Of a DNA stretch of 12,723 bases, positions 5,636-12,723 are shown piece by piece (positions within the stretch are counted from its first letter, which is position 1; each line of letters begins with the position of its first letter). The translations under genes were made by a program, and so were the position numbers. The stretch lies in contig JAYNHH010000043.1 in NCBI GenBank assembly GCA_038107835.1, positions 1 through 12,723 on the forward strand. Reading direction: 5' to 3'. The DNA is from MED-G116 sp038107835. GTDB taxonomy: Bacteria > Pseudomonadota > Alphaproteobacteria > Puniceispirillales > Puniceispirillaceae. A model generated the notes under the pieces. That model was given only the letters and a program-made list of their open reading frames with translations. It did not search any database and was not told the DNA's origin.

Positions 5636-6607
5636 CTATTCGCTGCGGCGCTCTGTCAGGCTGATTGCCGCCTGACCACCAACTTCCCCAAGCTCACCAC
5701 TATAGAATGGCAGCTTTTCAATCAGAATTTCGACACCCTCACCAATGTCGATGGGAAACACATCACCCGCCTTGAGACGGATGAGTTTGTTCATCGAAAC
5801 GGTAGGCTCACTCAGGCGAGCGGTCAGATCCAGGGGGATCTCCAGAACCGCACGCTCCATCCTGTCACGCCAGGATTTGTCATCATTCGCCTTGTCAGTC
5901 TGCACGCGGGAGCGCAGCAGCGATGCAATGGGTTTGAGTGTCTGCAATGGATAGATGATATCGAAACTGGCGGCATCAATATCCGGCAACTGCACAACAA
6001 AGGAGCAAATGATGACAAGGTCACTGCCATCAACGAAGGAGGCAAATTGCGGGTTTACCTCCCGGCTGCTGTATTGGATGTTGATTTCCATCAGATCCCG
6101 CCAAGCGACCTCGAGCGTGTCGTTAAGGCCGGAGCTGATGATTTCGATGATGCGCTCCTCGGTTGCGGTGAATTCAGACCGCGTCGTTGCCAGTGGCTTG
6201 ATCTTCCCACCATAATAGGAATTGGTCAGCACCGAGATGAAGGTAGGCGACAGCACGGCAAGCATGCTGCCACGCAGCTCTTCGATCCGGCTGATATTCA
6301 GGCTCATGAAATTCTCAATGCCTGCGGTGTATTCGTCAAACGTCTTGACTTCAGGCGGGAAGGACGAAATGCGGGGCTGGATGCGCAGCATGGGTAAAAA
6401 CACCTGCCGTGCCATCCGGGCAAAGCGCTCATTTATCATGCGCAGCGCATAGTAATCGCCGAGAAGCGACAGATCATCAGAGCCAAACTGAAAAGGCCGG
6501 ATATCCTTGTCCTCGGCAGGACTCACAGCAGCTTCACCGCTGTCCTCGCTCAATCCTTCGATAAGCGCGTTGACCTCATCACTGCTCAATTTACGCGTTG
6601 ATGCCAC
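5636..6607 (-). CDS. fliM: FliM, flagellar motor switch protein with a divergent FliG-binding loop
   Basis: A 323-residue C-ring protein. Residues 7-18 (LSSDEVNALIEG) are the N-terminal CheY-P binding segment seen in chemotactic FliM. The middle CheC-like domain runs from about 45 to 235 (ALRMINERFARMARQVFLPML; SEFTATEERIIE). A C-terminal SPOA domain at about 250-318 carries SMNKLIRLKAGDVFPIDIGE. In E. coli the FliG-contact loop has GGDG; here residues 133-136 are GGKI, so the last Gly is replaced and the loop seems one residue shorter. The start is GTG with AAGG seven bases upstream. It follows fliL after 69 bases that contain a small CGGCC-loop-GGCCG hairpin. Confidence 0.95.
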   Translation of the reverse strand: MASTRKLSSDEVNALIEGLSEDSGEAAVSPAEDKDIRPFQFGSDDLSLLGDYYALRMINERFARMARQVFLPMLRIQPRISSFPPEVKTFDEYTAGIENFMSLNISRIEELRGSMLAVLSPTFISVLTNSYYGGKIKPLATTRSEFTATEERIIEIISSGLNDTLEVAWRDLMEINIQYSSREVNPQFASFVDGSDLVIICSFVVQLPDIDAASFDIIYPLQTLKPIASLLRSRVQTDKANDDKSWRDRMERAVLEIPLDLTARLSEPTVSMNKLIRLKAGDVFPIDIGEGVEILIEKLPFYSGELGEVGGQAAISLTERRSE

Positions 6608-6650
6608 AATACCACCTTTTCATACCCAAATCTTCACCCGGTCCGACAAT

Positions 6651-6664
6651 CGGCCAAACGGCCG
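6651..6664 (-). other. Small GC hairpin between fliL and fliM
   Basis: On the minus strand CGGCC, loop GTTT, GGCCG, extended weakly on one side, in the 69-base spacer between fliL and fliM. No T run follows. Too short to call a terminator; it could modestly affect RNA stability. Confidence 0.3.
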
Positions 6665-6676
6665 GCAGACCCAACC

Positions 6677-7252
6677 CTATTGCAACACAAATGAGGTAAA
6701 GTGAACCTCTTCCACGCCACCAAAACCTTCCAGATTCTCCAGCTTCACATTCAACCCAACCCGCAGGGCAGCGGCAAGGGCATCACGGCCGGGTTGGCCT
6801 TTCACATCTTCCTCGGTGAATTCAGAGATCACACCAAGAATGACCGACCGCAGGGCCAGCTGATGTGACTCAACATTGGCCATCACAGTGTCATCATACT
6901 GGGTGGAAACGCCAACGCCGATCTGCAGCATTTTGCGCGAGCCCTGAAGATTGGTTGTGAATGTACCCGGAAATTCATGATAGATCGTGGCAAAGACCTC
7001 CTCATTCGGCGAGTCCTTGGACTGTTTCTGTGGCGTTGCATTGTCCGCGGCGGCCTCAGCCTCCTCAGCCTCTTTCATCTTGCGCTCGATGATTTCCTCG
7101 ATCTGCTCAGACGGGTCTGGCTGGGTTGAACCAAATACCACATAACCAACGCCCAGACCGATGGCAACCAGCAAAAAACCACCGCCACCGAAGATCAAAA
7201 TCTTCTTGATCAGACCGCCTTTGCCGCCCTCTTCTGCATCATTTTCAGCCAT
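6677..7252 (-). CDS. fliL: FliL, flagellar stator-associated membrane protein
   Basis: A 191-residue protein. A short acidic and Gly/Lys-rich cytoplasmic start is followed by one membrane helix at about 17-40 (ILIFGGGGFLLVAIGLGVGY). Next comes a charged linker (IEEIIERKMKEAEEAEAAAD) and a periplasmic FliL domain beginning near 85 (VFATIYHEFPGTFTTNLQG) with LQIGVGVSTQYDD and LRSVILGVISEFTEEDVKG. It ends with the usual hydrophobic stretch (VEEVHFTSFVLQ). FliL rings the MotA/MotB stator and supports motor torque. The ATG has GAGG eight bases upstream and lies 27 bases after the fliK stop, in the fliK-L-M-N unit. Confidence 0.95.
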   Translation of the reverse strand: MAENDAEEGGKGGLIKKILIFGGGGFLLVAIGLGVGYVVFGSTQPDPSEQIEEIIERKMKEAEEAEAAADNATPQKQSKDSPNEEVFATIYHEFPGTFTTNLQGSRKMLQIGVGVSTQYDDTVMANVESHQLALRSVILGVISEFTEEDVKGQPGRDALAAALRVGLNVKLENLEGFGGVEEVHFTSFVLQ

Positions 7253-7279
7253 TGTCGATTCCTCTTTTTGACAAATTCA

Positions 7280-8848
7280 TCATGCCAGAACGTTCAACAC
7301 CGCCGTTTCGCCAGGCGCCAACACAGTGGTCGTATCGATCTCGATATCGCCTGCATCCGCACCGTCTGACAACAGTTTATTACCATGTTCTGAATTTTTA
7401 CCATCTTTATTAGCATTCTGCCCAGACGTTTGCTGGTCAGCGAACATCTGCGAGCCGCCGCCATCAGCCGTGGCACCGCCATCACCATTGAGGATGGCGG
7501 TGGTGGTCTGCATGTTGGCAAGGCGAAGACCGGATTGTTCAAACATCTGCGCGAGCTGTGCGCGCGAGTCCCGCAGCAGGCCGGCGGCCTGCGTTGTGTC
7601 GGCAGCAATGCGGATCGCCGCGCGGCCGTCACGCAGGCCCATAGTCACCTGCAGTCGTCCAAGATTGCGCGGCTCAAGAATAATCCGTACGGCGGCGGAA
7701 CCATTCTGCAAACTCGTCTGCAGCCGCCGGACCATTGTATCGGCCCAGCCATTCTGCTGGACATTCAGGCGGTAAGTGGCGACACGCTCACCACCGGCAT
7801 TCTTTGCCCCGGAATCAACTCCTGGCTGAGCATCACGCCCCTGCTGTCCGGAGCCATTGCCATTTGACTGGCCACCCTGCTGTTGCGTGGTCGACGCCGA
7901 TGACGTCGCCAACTGCTGCGGCTGATTGTTGCTGTCTGATGATGCGTCAGCGGCCATCTGGCGCGAGAGATCGNNNNNNNNNNNNNNNNNNNNNNNNNNN
8001 NNNNNNNNNNNNNNNNNNNNNNNNNNNNNNNNNNNNNNNNNNNNNNNNNNNNNNNNNNNNNNNNNNNNNNNNNGCGGCGGTCCCTGAACAAGATGGGCAA
8101 GCTGGACTGGCACTGGCCCCTGCCCCGACGGCTGGGGCGGACCCTGCAATGCAGTGGGAACAGCATCAGCCAACGGCAAGTCGAGCGCTGAGTCGGTGAC
8201 GATTTGCGAGTCAAAACCAATGATCGCCTCAGGCGCGGCTGTCACGGCATCAGCAACAGGCAGAGCCTGTTTCACCGAGTCCCTCAGTATCGGCTTCCCC
8301 ACTGCATGAAGCAGAGCTGCCAGCTGCGGGTTGGACAGAGCCTCGGCATCATAGGCGGTCCTTGGTGCAGGGCTCTCAGACCCTTCAATCAGTTGCCTGC
8401 GCTCGATGAGCGCTGCCGCCGCCTGCTGCATCAGCTGGGTGGCGATGGCTGTGGTTTCGGCCATCGGAGCATCGGTAAAAATCGACCTGTCAATGGCGGT
8501 GGCAGGCACCTCGGCTGCGGCACTGTCGGTGCCAACAATCTGCTGCGCGGCGACCAGAAGTTCTGTCAAATTCGCCATGTCACCCAGATCAATGGCACTG
8601 GCGTCACTGTTTTCCTGACTGACGGTGATATCAAGCGGCATTACGGCGTCTGCAACCGACGATGCGACGGCAGGGCCAGCCGGCTGGCCCGCGGTCTCGC
8701 CAGTTCCCTCCATTTCGGGCTGCATCTGCACAAACAGGCTGGAAAACAGCGCAAGCGCCTCGGGCGACAGAGCGGCTTCGGCCTCGCCTGATGGTTCGCT
8801 GGGGCCGCCAAGGCCGATATTTGCTGCTTTTGCTTCGATATGTGTCAT
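7280..8848 (-). CDS. fliK: FliK, flagellar hook-length control protein (interrupted by an assembly gap)
   Basis: At least 522 residues including an N gap (bases 7974-8073). The long N-terminal part is Ala/Gln/Ser-rich and low in order, as in FliK molecular rulers, with short local repeats near the gap (QGPP twice). The C-terminal domain, beginning near VATYRLNVQQNGWADTMVRR, carries the diagnostic LEPRNLGRLQVTMGL and a helix with LLRDSRAQLAQMFEQSGL. That domain acts on FlhB to stop hook growth. Both flanks of the gap share one frame. ATG 8848 is chosen over the GTG at 8881 because the predicted sigma-54 start site (near 8888) would leave almost no leader for the GTG. An acidic, Asn-rich tail follows the domain. 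Confidence 0.93.
   Translation of the reverse strand: MTHIEAKAANIGLGGPSEPSGEAEAALSPEALALFSSLFVQMQPEMEGTGETAGQPAGPAVASSVADAVMPLDITVSQENSDASAIDLGDMANLTELLVAAQQIVGTDSAAAEVPATAIDRSIFTDAPMAETTAIATQLMQQAAAALIERRQLIEGSESPAPRTAYDAEALSNPQLAALLHAVGKPILRDSVKQALPVADAVTAAPEAIIGFDSQIVTDSALDLPLADAVPTALQGPPQPSGQGPVPVQLAHLVQGPPXXXXXXXXXXXXXXXXXXXXXXXXXXXXXXXXXXDLSRQMAADASSDSNNQPQQLATSSASTTQQQGGQSNGNGSGQQGRDAQPGVDSGAKNAGGERVATYRLNVQQNGWADTMVRRLQTSLQNGSAAVRIILEPRNLGRLQVTMGLRDGRAAIRIAADTTQAAGLLRDSRAQLAQMFEQSGLRLANMQTTTAILNGDGGATADGGGSQMFADQQTSGQNANKDGKNSEHGNKLLSDGADAGDIEIDTTTVLAPGETAVLNVLA
7974..8073. other. Assembly gap of exactly 100 N within fliK
   Basis: A run of 100 N in the low-complexity N-terminal half of fliK. 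FliK length varies widely between species, so the true gap size cannot be estimated from homology. Repetitive coding sequence around it may have caused the break. Confidence 0.9.
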
Positions 8849-8898
8849 TTCAAACCCATCATAATGACGTGCAAGACGCACGTTTCCGGGAAAAGCGT

Positions 8899-8921
8899 TG
8901 CAAAAACAATGCCAGTAAAGG
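8899..8921 (-). promoter_or_regulatory. Sigma-54 (RpoN) promoter of fliK-L-M-N
   Basis: On the minus strand CCTTTACTGGCATT, four bases, then TTGCA. GG and GC are 10 bases apart, and the TGGCA and TTGCA blocks match the sigma-54 consensus. The 12-base block ending in TGGCA differs in one base from the one before fliO. It lies in the 127-base spacer between fliJ and fliK. The predicted transcript starts near 8888, about 40 bases before the fliK ATG at 8848. Confidence 0.75.
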
Positions 8922-8975
8922 CAGTGCAGCGATTTTTAGGTGAAAGGTCCAGAATTCAGAGCTGGTCAGCAGACA

Positions 8976-9395
8976 TCAGCGGCTTGGCCGGACGCGGGCC
9001 GGCAACAGCTCGGCAATGCGATCCTCGCGCATTTCGCGCTCGCGGCGGCGGTGTTCAATTCCCTTTTTAACCGACAGCTCATGACGATAGCGTTCGGCGG
9101 CAAGCTGTTCTTCCTGCGCGCTGACCTCGGCGTTGAGAAACTCATTGCGGTTGCTGATCGTGGTCAGCTGCTCATGGACACGCGTTGCATACCAGCTCGC
9201 CGAGCGGATTTGCATCACCGTCGCGGCCCCCGGTTTGATCGCGGTATCATCAACGATTGCGGACAGTTGTGTCTGGATTTTGGTGGTCCGCTCAAGCTCC
9301 TCGCGCAAGGTGCGCATCGCCTGGCTTTTCCTGGCCATTTCAACCTTCTGTTTCAGCGCCAGACGTTCATAGATGGATTTGCGCTTTGCCATCAT
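8976..9395 (-). CDS. fliJ: FliJ, flagellar export ATPase stalk and chaperone-escort protein
   Basis: A 139-residue (or 138 from the second ATG at 9392) highly charged, nearly all-helical protein: a long antiparallel coiled coil typical of FliJ in both length and composition. It has an N-terminal basic stretch (AKRKSIYERLALKQKVEMA), a turn region near 50-60 containing Pro and Gly (IKPGAAT) and a basic C-terminus (EHRRREREMREDR). FliJ inserts into the FliI hexamer and contacts FlhA. FliJ sequences diverge strongly, so the name rests on coiled-coil form, length and position directly after fliI. The ATG overlaps the fliI stop as ATGA. Confidence 0.88.
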   Translation of the reverse strand: MMAKRKSIYERLALKQKVEMARKSQAMRTLREELERTTKIQTQLSAIVDDTAIKPGAATVMQIRSASWYATRVHEQLTTISNRNEFLNAEVSAQEEQLAAERYRHELSVKKGIEHRRREREMREDRIAELLPARVRPSR

Positions 9396-10717
9396 GAAGC
9401 CATGAGCTTGAGCAGTTCCCTGCGGCTGCTGTCAAAATCGGCCTTCTCATTTTCCTGCTGCTGGATATAGTTCATCAGCGCCGGCCAGAGCGAAACAGCA
9501 AGATCAAGTTCGGTATCTTGCCCCGGGCTGTAGCCTCCCATCAGCAGCAGATCACGGTTCTCCATATAGAGCGAGACAAGCCGGCGGAATTTGCGGCTTG
9601 CCTGCTGGTGATCGGCGCCGACAATGTCATTCATCACACGGCTGACCGATGATGGTACATCGACCGCCGGATAGACACCCATCTGGGCCTGGTCACGCGA
9701 CAGCAGAATATGGCCATCAAGAATGGCCCGTGCCGTATCGACGACAGGATCATTTGCATCATCACCATCGGCCAGAACCGTGTAGATGGCGGTGATCGCC
9801 CCCTGCCCCCTGGCACCGGTGCCGGTGCGCTCGATAAGGCGTGGGATCATCGAGACAACCGACGGCGGATATCCCTTTGAAGTCGGCTGTTCACCAAGCG
9901 CAAGGCCGATTTCCCGGCGGGCATGGGCAACCCGCGTCAGCGAGTCCATGATCAGCAGGACATTCTTGCCCTTGTCACGGTAATATTCAGCTATGGCTGT
10001 TGCCCGCTCGGCACCGCGGATACGCAGCAACGGCGAGCGGTCAGCCGGCACCGCAACAACGGCGGTGCGCTTGCGGGCATCGCCAGCAAGAATTGTGTTC
10101 ACAAAAGCGCCAACCTCGCGGCCACGCTCACCAATCATCCCGACAACAACAATATCGGCCGTCGTGTAGCGGCTCATCATCCCCAGCAGAACGGATTTGC
10201 CAACGCCAGAGCCGGCGATAATACCAATCCGCTGGCCCATGCCGACGGTCAGCATCGAATTGATCACACGTACACCGACGTCAAGCGGCTTATCCACCGG
10301 CTGGCGGGCCAGCGGATTCAGCGTCTTGCCCATCAGCGGCCATCGATCATCAAGATCAAGGATCCCGCCCTCATCCAACGGGTTGCCAAGCGCATCTGTC
10401 ACCCGGCCAAGCAGCCCGTCACCAACTGGAATGGCGGCGCCATCATCAAACAACGTCACCCGCGCCCCAACCCGGATGCGCGCGCCAAAATCATGCAGCG
10501 AGAGCAGATTATTGCCATGGTGAAAGCCAATCACCTCGGCGACAGCGCTTTCAGCCCCGTCCGTTTCGATCTGACAGAGCGCGCCGATATTTGCCGGAAA
10601 GCCATTGCATTCGACCATCTGGCCATCATAGCGGCTGACGTGACCGTAAATTGCCATCGGCTGATCAACGGCAAGCCTGTTGACCTTGCTGATCAGCATG
10701 TCGCTGAGCTGGTTCAT
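9392..10717 (-). CDS. fliI: FliI, flagellar protein export ATPase
   Basis: A 441-residue cytoplasmic ATPase related to the F1 beta subunit. The Walker A loop AGSGVGKS lies at 168-175, the catalytic Glu in GERGRE at 196-201, and Walker B NVLLIMD at 252-258. The alpha/beta ATPase signature PAVDVPSSVS is at 350-359. FliI-type blocks such as ARREIGLALGEQPTSKGYPPSV are present and the length is typical. It hydrolyses ATP to aid release of substrates from chaperones at the export gate, and is held by FliH and activated by FliJ. The ATG overlaps the fliH stop by 4 bases (ATGA) and the stop overlaps fliJ in the same way. Its own ribosome binding site is weak, so expression probably depends on coupling to fliH. 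Confidence 0.98.
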   Translation of the reverse strand: MNQLSDMLISKVNRLAVDQPMAIYGHVSRYDGQMVECNGFPANIGALCQIETDGAESAVAEVIGFHHGNNLLSLHDFGARIRVGARVTLFDDGAAIPVGDGLLGRVTDALGNPLDEGGILDLDDRWPLMGKTLNPLARQPVDKPLDVGVRVINSMLTVGMGQRIGIIAGSGVGKSVLLGMMSRYTTADIVVVGMIGERGREVGAFVNTILAGDARKRTAVVAVPADRSPLLRIRGAERATAIAEYYRDKGKNVLLIMDSLTRVAHARREIGLALGEQPTSKGYPPSVVSMIPRLIERTGTGARGQGAITAIYTVLADGDDANDPVVDTARAILDGHILLSRDQAQMGVYPAVDVPSSVSRVMNDIVGADHQQASRKFRRLVSLYMENRDLLLMGGYSPGQDTELDLAVSLWPALMNYIQQQENEKADFDSSRRELLKLMAS

Positions 10718-12033
10718 GATTGATCTTTTTCGGTTGCGTCGGCGGTTCCGGCCGCAGGGGCTTCGGCATTTTCTGCCTCGGCCTTGGGTTTTAGACCAAT
10801 CGAAAAGCCACCCTCGCCTGCGGTCTCGGGCAAGGCGCTGCTTTCCCCCGGCGCGTTATCACCAGCGGTGCTGGCCATGGCAGCTTCGGCATTTGCCGGA
10901 TTTACAATGTCTGTCTCGGCGATGTCTGCTTCAGCGGCAGCCGCCTCGGTGATGGTTGCCCCGGCATCCATTGAAGGCGTCGATGGTTCTGTGGCGGACA
11001 CATCTGCTGGCTGAACAGCCACTTTTCCACTCACCCTGCGGTGCAATTCATCCTCAATGCCGATCCCGTCAATCACCAGCCTCACGTCACCCGGCGCCAG
11101 CGTCTCGTCAGCGTCAAGGCTGCAGTTCTGCAGCCTTTCGCGCGTTGCAATGATCGGCTTGAGAGCCAGCAAATCATCAGGGTTCAGGCTGATCTGCGGA
11201 TGATCGGCGCCCTGCTTGATGGTGGCAAGGATCGACTCAATGCGTCCAGCAAAGGCCTCCGGCATCTCGGCAATCGCCATGCCGGCACGCTCGCTGGCGA
11301 GCGAGAGAATGGCATCATGAATTCTGGCCGTCAGCGCATCCAGATCAAGGGTCGCCGCGCTTGCCAGCGCCAGCGTCGCCTTTTCAAACCCCTGAATGGC
11401 GGTTTCCAGCTGGGCTGTCGCCTCTGCCTGGCCAGCAGCACGTCCAGCCTCATATCCCTTGTCATGGCCTGCCTTGTGGCCTGTTTCCTCACCCGTGGCG
11501 CGGCCTTCGGCAAGACCGCGCTCATACTCAGCCTGTAATTTCGCAGCAGCAGCGGCGGCGGCAATTTCCTCCTCGCTCAGCTCAGGCTCACCAGCATCCG
11601 CCTCGCCAGCCCCCGGCAGCGGTGCCTCCTCATCTGCCACGTCGGCCGCAGCGGCGGTATCTGTGCCAGCATCGCCCGCGGGTGAGTCCGGTGCAACGTC
11701 ACCAGCCGCCACATTATCAGCCGCCTCGGCAGCGGTGTCGGCAGCCTCAGCATCGTCAGAGGTGGCTGTCGATACCGTCTCCTGTATGGCAGATTCCTGC
11801 AGTTCAGCCTCGCGCCGGCGCTGTGCCTCCATGGCGATCGTCACCAATGTGCGTGGCTCAAAACTCTCCTTTGGCTTGACTGGAATATTGTCGGTGCGGT
11901 TATAGGCCGCCTTTGACGACAGCGAGACCAGACGCGCAATCTCGGCGTCATCAAGCTTGCCGACGGGGACATCATCCTCGTCAAACACGGGCTCGATCTT
12001 TGGTGCATCTTTCTGAGCTTCTGCGGTTTGCAT
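10714..12033 (-). CDS. fliH: FliH, export ATPase regulator, unusually long with acidic Ala-rich arms
   Basis: A 439-residue protein, about twice the usual 220-240. Residues 1-80 are charged, with a conserved-looking NIPVKPKESFEPRTL stretch. Residues 85-165 are an acidic, Ala-rich low-complexity region (many A, D, E, G, T). Residues 173-201 carry eight glycines every fourth position, the GxxxG helix repeat characteristic of FliH. The C-terminal FliH domain (about 205-335) ends with APGDVRLVIDGIGIEDELHR. Residues 336-439 are another acidic, Ala-rich tail not found in typical FliH. FliH binds FliI and docks it to FliN and the export gate. AAGGAG lies ten bases before the ATG. The stop overlaps fliI. 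Confidence 0.92.
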   Translation of the reverse strand: MQTAEAQKDAPKIEPVFDEDDVPVGKLDDAEIARLVSLSSKAAYNRTDNIPVKPKESFEPRTLVTIAMEAQRRREAELQESAIQETVSTATSDDAEAADTAAEAADNVAAGDVAPDSPAGDAGTDTAAAADVADEEAPLPGAGEADAGEPELSEEEIAAAAAAAKLQAEYERGLAEGRATGEETGHKAGHDKGYEAGRAAGQAEATAQLETAIQGFEKATLALASAATLDLDALTARIHDAILSLASERAGMAIAEMPEAFAGRIESILATIKQGADHPQISLNPDDLLALKPIIATRERLQNCSLDADETLAPGDVRLVIDGIGIEDELHRRVSGKVAVQPADVSATEPSTPSMDAGATITEAAAAEADIAETDIVNPANAEAAMASTAGDNAPGESSALPETAGEGGFSIGLKPKAEAENAEAPAAGTADATEKDQS

Positions 12034-12084
12034 CGCGTCATATCTCCTTCATCAATTCCATCGTCATACCCTGCAAATGGCAGG
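12034..12084. other. Short spacer between fliG and fliH
   Basis: These 51 bases carry, on the minus strand, a 5-pair hairpin (CCTGC, loop CATTT, GCAGG) just after the fliG stop and the fliH ribosome binding site AAGGAG at 12044-12049. No terminator T run and no sigma-54-type element are visible, so fliG and fliH are probably in one transcript. Confidence 0.4.
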
Positions 12085-12723
12085 TTAGACGAAATCGTCT
12101 CCACCACGGCCTGCCAGAACAATTGTGCCTTCGTCAGACATTGTCCGGGCAATGTTGATGATCCGTTTCTGGGCATCCTGCACCTCAGTCAGGCGAACCG
12201 GACCAAGTGCTTCCATCTCGTCGGCAAGGTTGGCCGCGGCACGTGATGACATGCATGAGAACAGCTTGTCCCGCAGCGGTTCATCGGCACCTTTGAGGGC
12301 AAGAACCAAATCTTCTGTCTCAACGTTACGGAGCAGGGTCTGCAGTGATTTATCATCAGAATCAAGCAGGTTATCAAAGACAAACATACTCTCCTGAATG
12401 GCCTGCATAAGATTGCGGTCTTCCTCGCCGATCACCTCCATGATCAAGGCTTCAGTGTCCTGCTTAGTGAAATTCATGATCTGCGCCGCTGCCTTCACGC
12501 CGCCCACCTGAGAGGCGCGCAACGTAGCGTTGGATTTGAATTTGCGCTGCATAACATCCTCGAGTTCGCGGAGCGCCTCGGGCTGAACCGTCTCCAGCGT
12601 CGCAACACGGTAGACAACATCAGGCTGTAATTCGTCTGGAAGTGATAGCAAAACGTCCGAGGCAAGACCGGCATCAAGATAAGACATCACGAGGGCAATG
12701 ATCTGTGGATGCTCATCAACAAC
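12085..12723 (-). CDS. fliG: FliG, flagellar motor switch protein (5' end outside the window)
   Basis: The last 212 residues of FliG, open to the right edge. It opens with VVDEHPQIIALVMSYLD, which contains the EHPQ motif that binds FliM. The ARM-like middle domain follows (SNATLRASQVGGVKAAAQIM), then MFVFDNL, the hinge segment before the C-terminal domain. The torque helix is intact: LRDKLFSCMSSRAA and ADEMEALGPVRLTEVQ carry the Arg and Asp/Glu pair that face MotA in E. coli. It ends with the usual acidic GGDDFV-type tail. The N-terminal domain that binds FliF, and fliF itself, would lie beyond the right edge. Confidence 0.97.
   Translation of the reverse strand, partial: VVDEHPQIIALVMSYLDAGLASDVLLSLPDELQPDVVYRVATLETVQPEALRELEDVMQRKFKSNATLRASQVGGVKAAAQIMNFTKQDTEALIMEVIGEEDRNLMQAIQESMFVFDNLLDSDDKSLQTLLRNVETEDLVLALKGADEPLRDKLFSCMSSRAAANLADEMEALGPVRLTEVQDAQKRIINIARTMSDEGTIVLAGRGGDDFV

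Noticed and set aside
6259..6273. Sigma-54-like TGGCA-N6-TTGCC match on the minus strand inside fliM
   Set aside because: It lies on conserved fliM codons (Arg-Gly-Ser-Met-Leu-Ala), far (about 700 bases) from the next start, so a coding coincidence is more likely than a promoter.
5507..6397. A 296-codon open frame on the plus strand opposite fliM and fliN
   Set aside because: Antisense to two well-supported genes, with no recognisable motif; a shadow frame.
11266..11281. GG-N10-GC spaced element inside fliH
   Set aside because: The first base of the -24 block does not fit (CGGCA), and it is wholly within the FliH domain coding region.

Overview
The window is one flagellar gene cluster, read entirely on the minus strand (right to left). 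In transcription order it holds fliG (5' end cut off by the window edge), fliH, fliI, fliJ, fliK, fliL, fliM, fliN, fliO, fliP, fliQ, fliR and flhB. Three small or unrecognised genes and the start of a PDZ-like gene, cut off at the left edge, follow. I see no RNA genes, insertion sequences or CRISPR. Two runs of exactly 100 N (inside fliK and fliR) mark a draft assembly or metagenome scaffold.

Organism: a Gram-negative flagellated bacterium with moderate-to-high G+C by eye, Asp/Glu/Ala-rich proteins and sigma-54-type promoter elements. A marine alphaproteobacterium (for example SAR116-like) is my guess from general protein character. The sequence alone does not prove it, and the unbroken fliG-to-flhB order also occurs in gammaproteobacteria.

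Layout, right to left. 12723-8976: C-ring protein FliG, then the export ATPase complex FliH-FliI-FliJ, coupled by ATGA overlaps at fliH/fliI and fliI/fliJ. 8975-8849: a 127-base spacer with a strong sigma-54-type promoter match. 8848-5228: FliK (hook-length control), FliL (stator-associated), FliM and FliN (switch). 5227-5019: a 209-base AT-rich spacer with several dyads and a second, nearly consensus sigma-54 match. 5018-1602: the membrane export gate FliO, FliP, FliQ, FliR and FlhB. 1602-421: three overlapping, translationally coupled genes of unknown role: a two-helix membrane protein, a four-cysteine protein and a one-helix coiled-coil protein. 420-226: spacer. 225-1: a partial PDZ-like protein.

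How they work together: FliI with FliH and FliJ energises and delivers substrates to the FliP/Q/R/FlhB gate. FliO helps assemble that gate. FliK and FlhB switch export from rod/hook to filament substrates. FliG/M/N form the rotor switch. FliL sits at the stator interface. The two sigma-54-type sites divide the cluster into three probable units: fliG-J, fliK-N and fliO-flhB plus the accessory trio. The least explained parts are the accessory trio, the PDZ-like gene, the regulatory spacers, the oversized FliH and a divergent FliG-binding loop in FliM.
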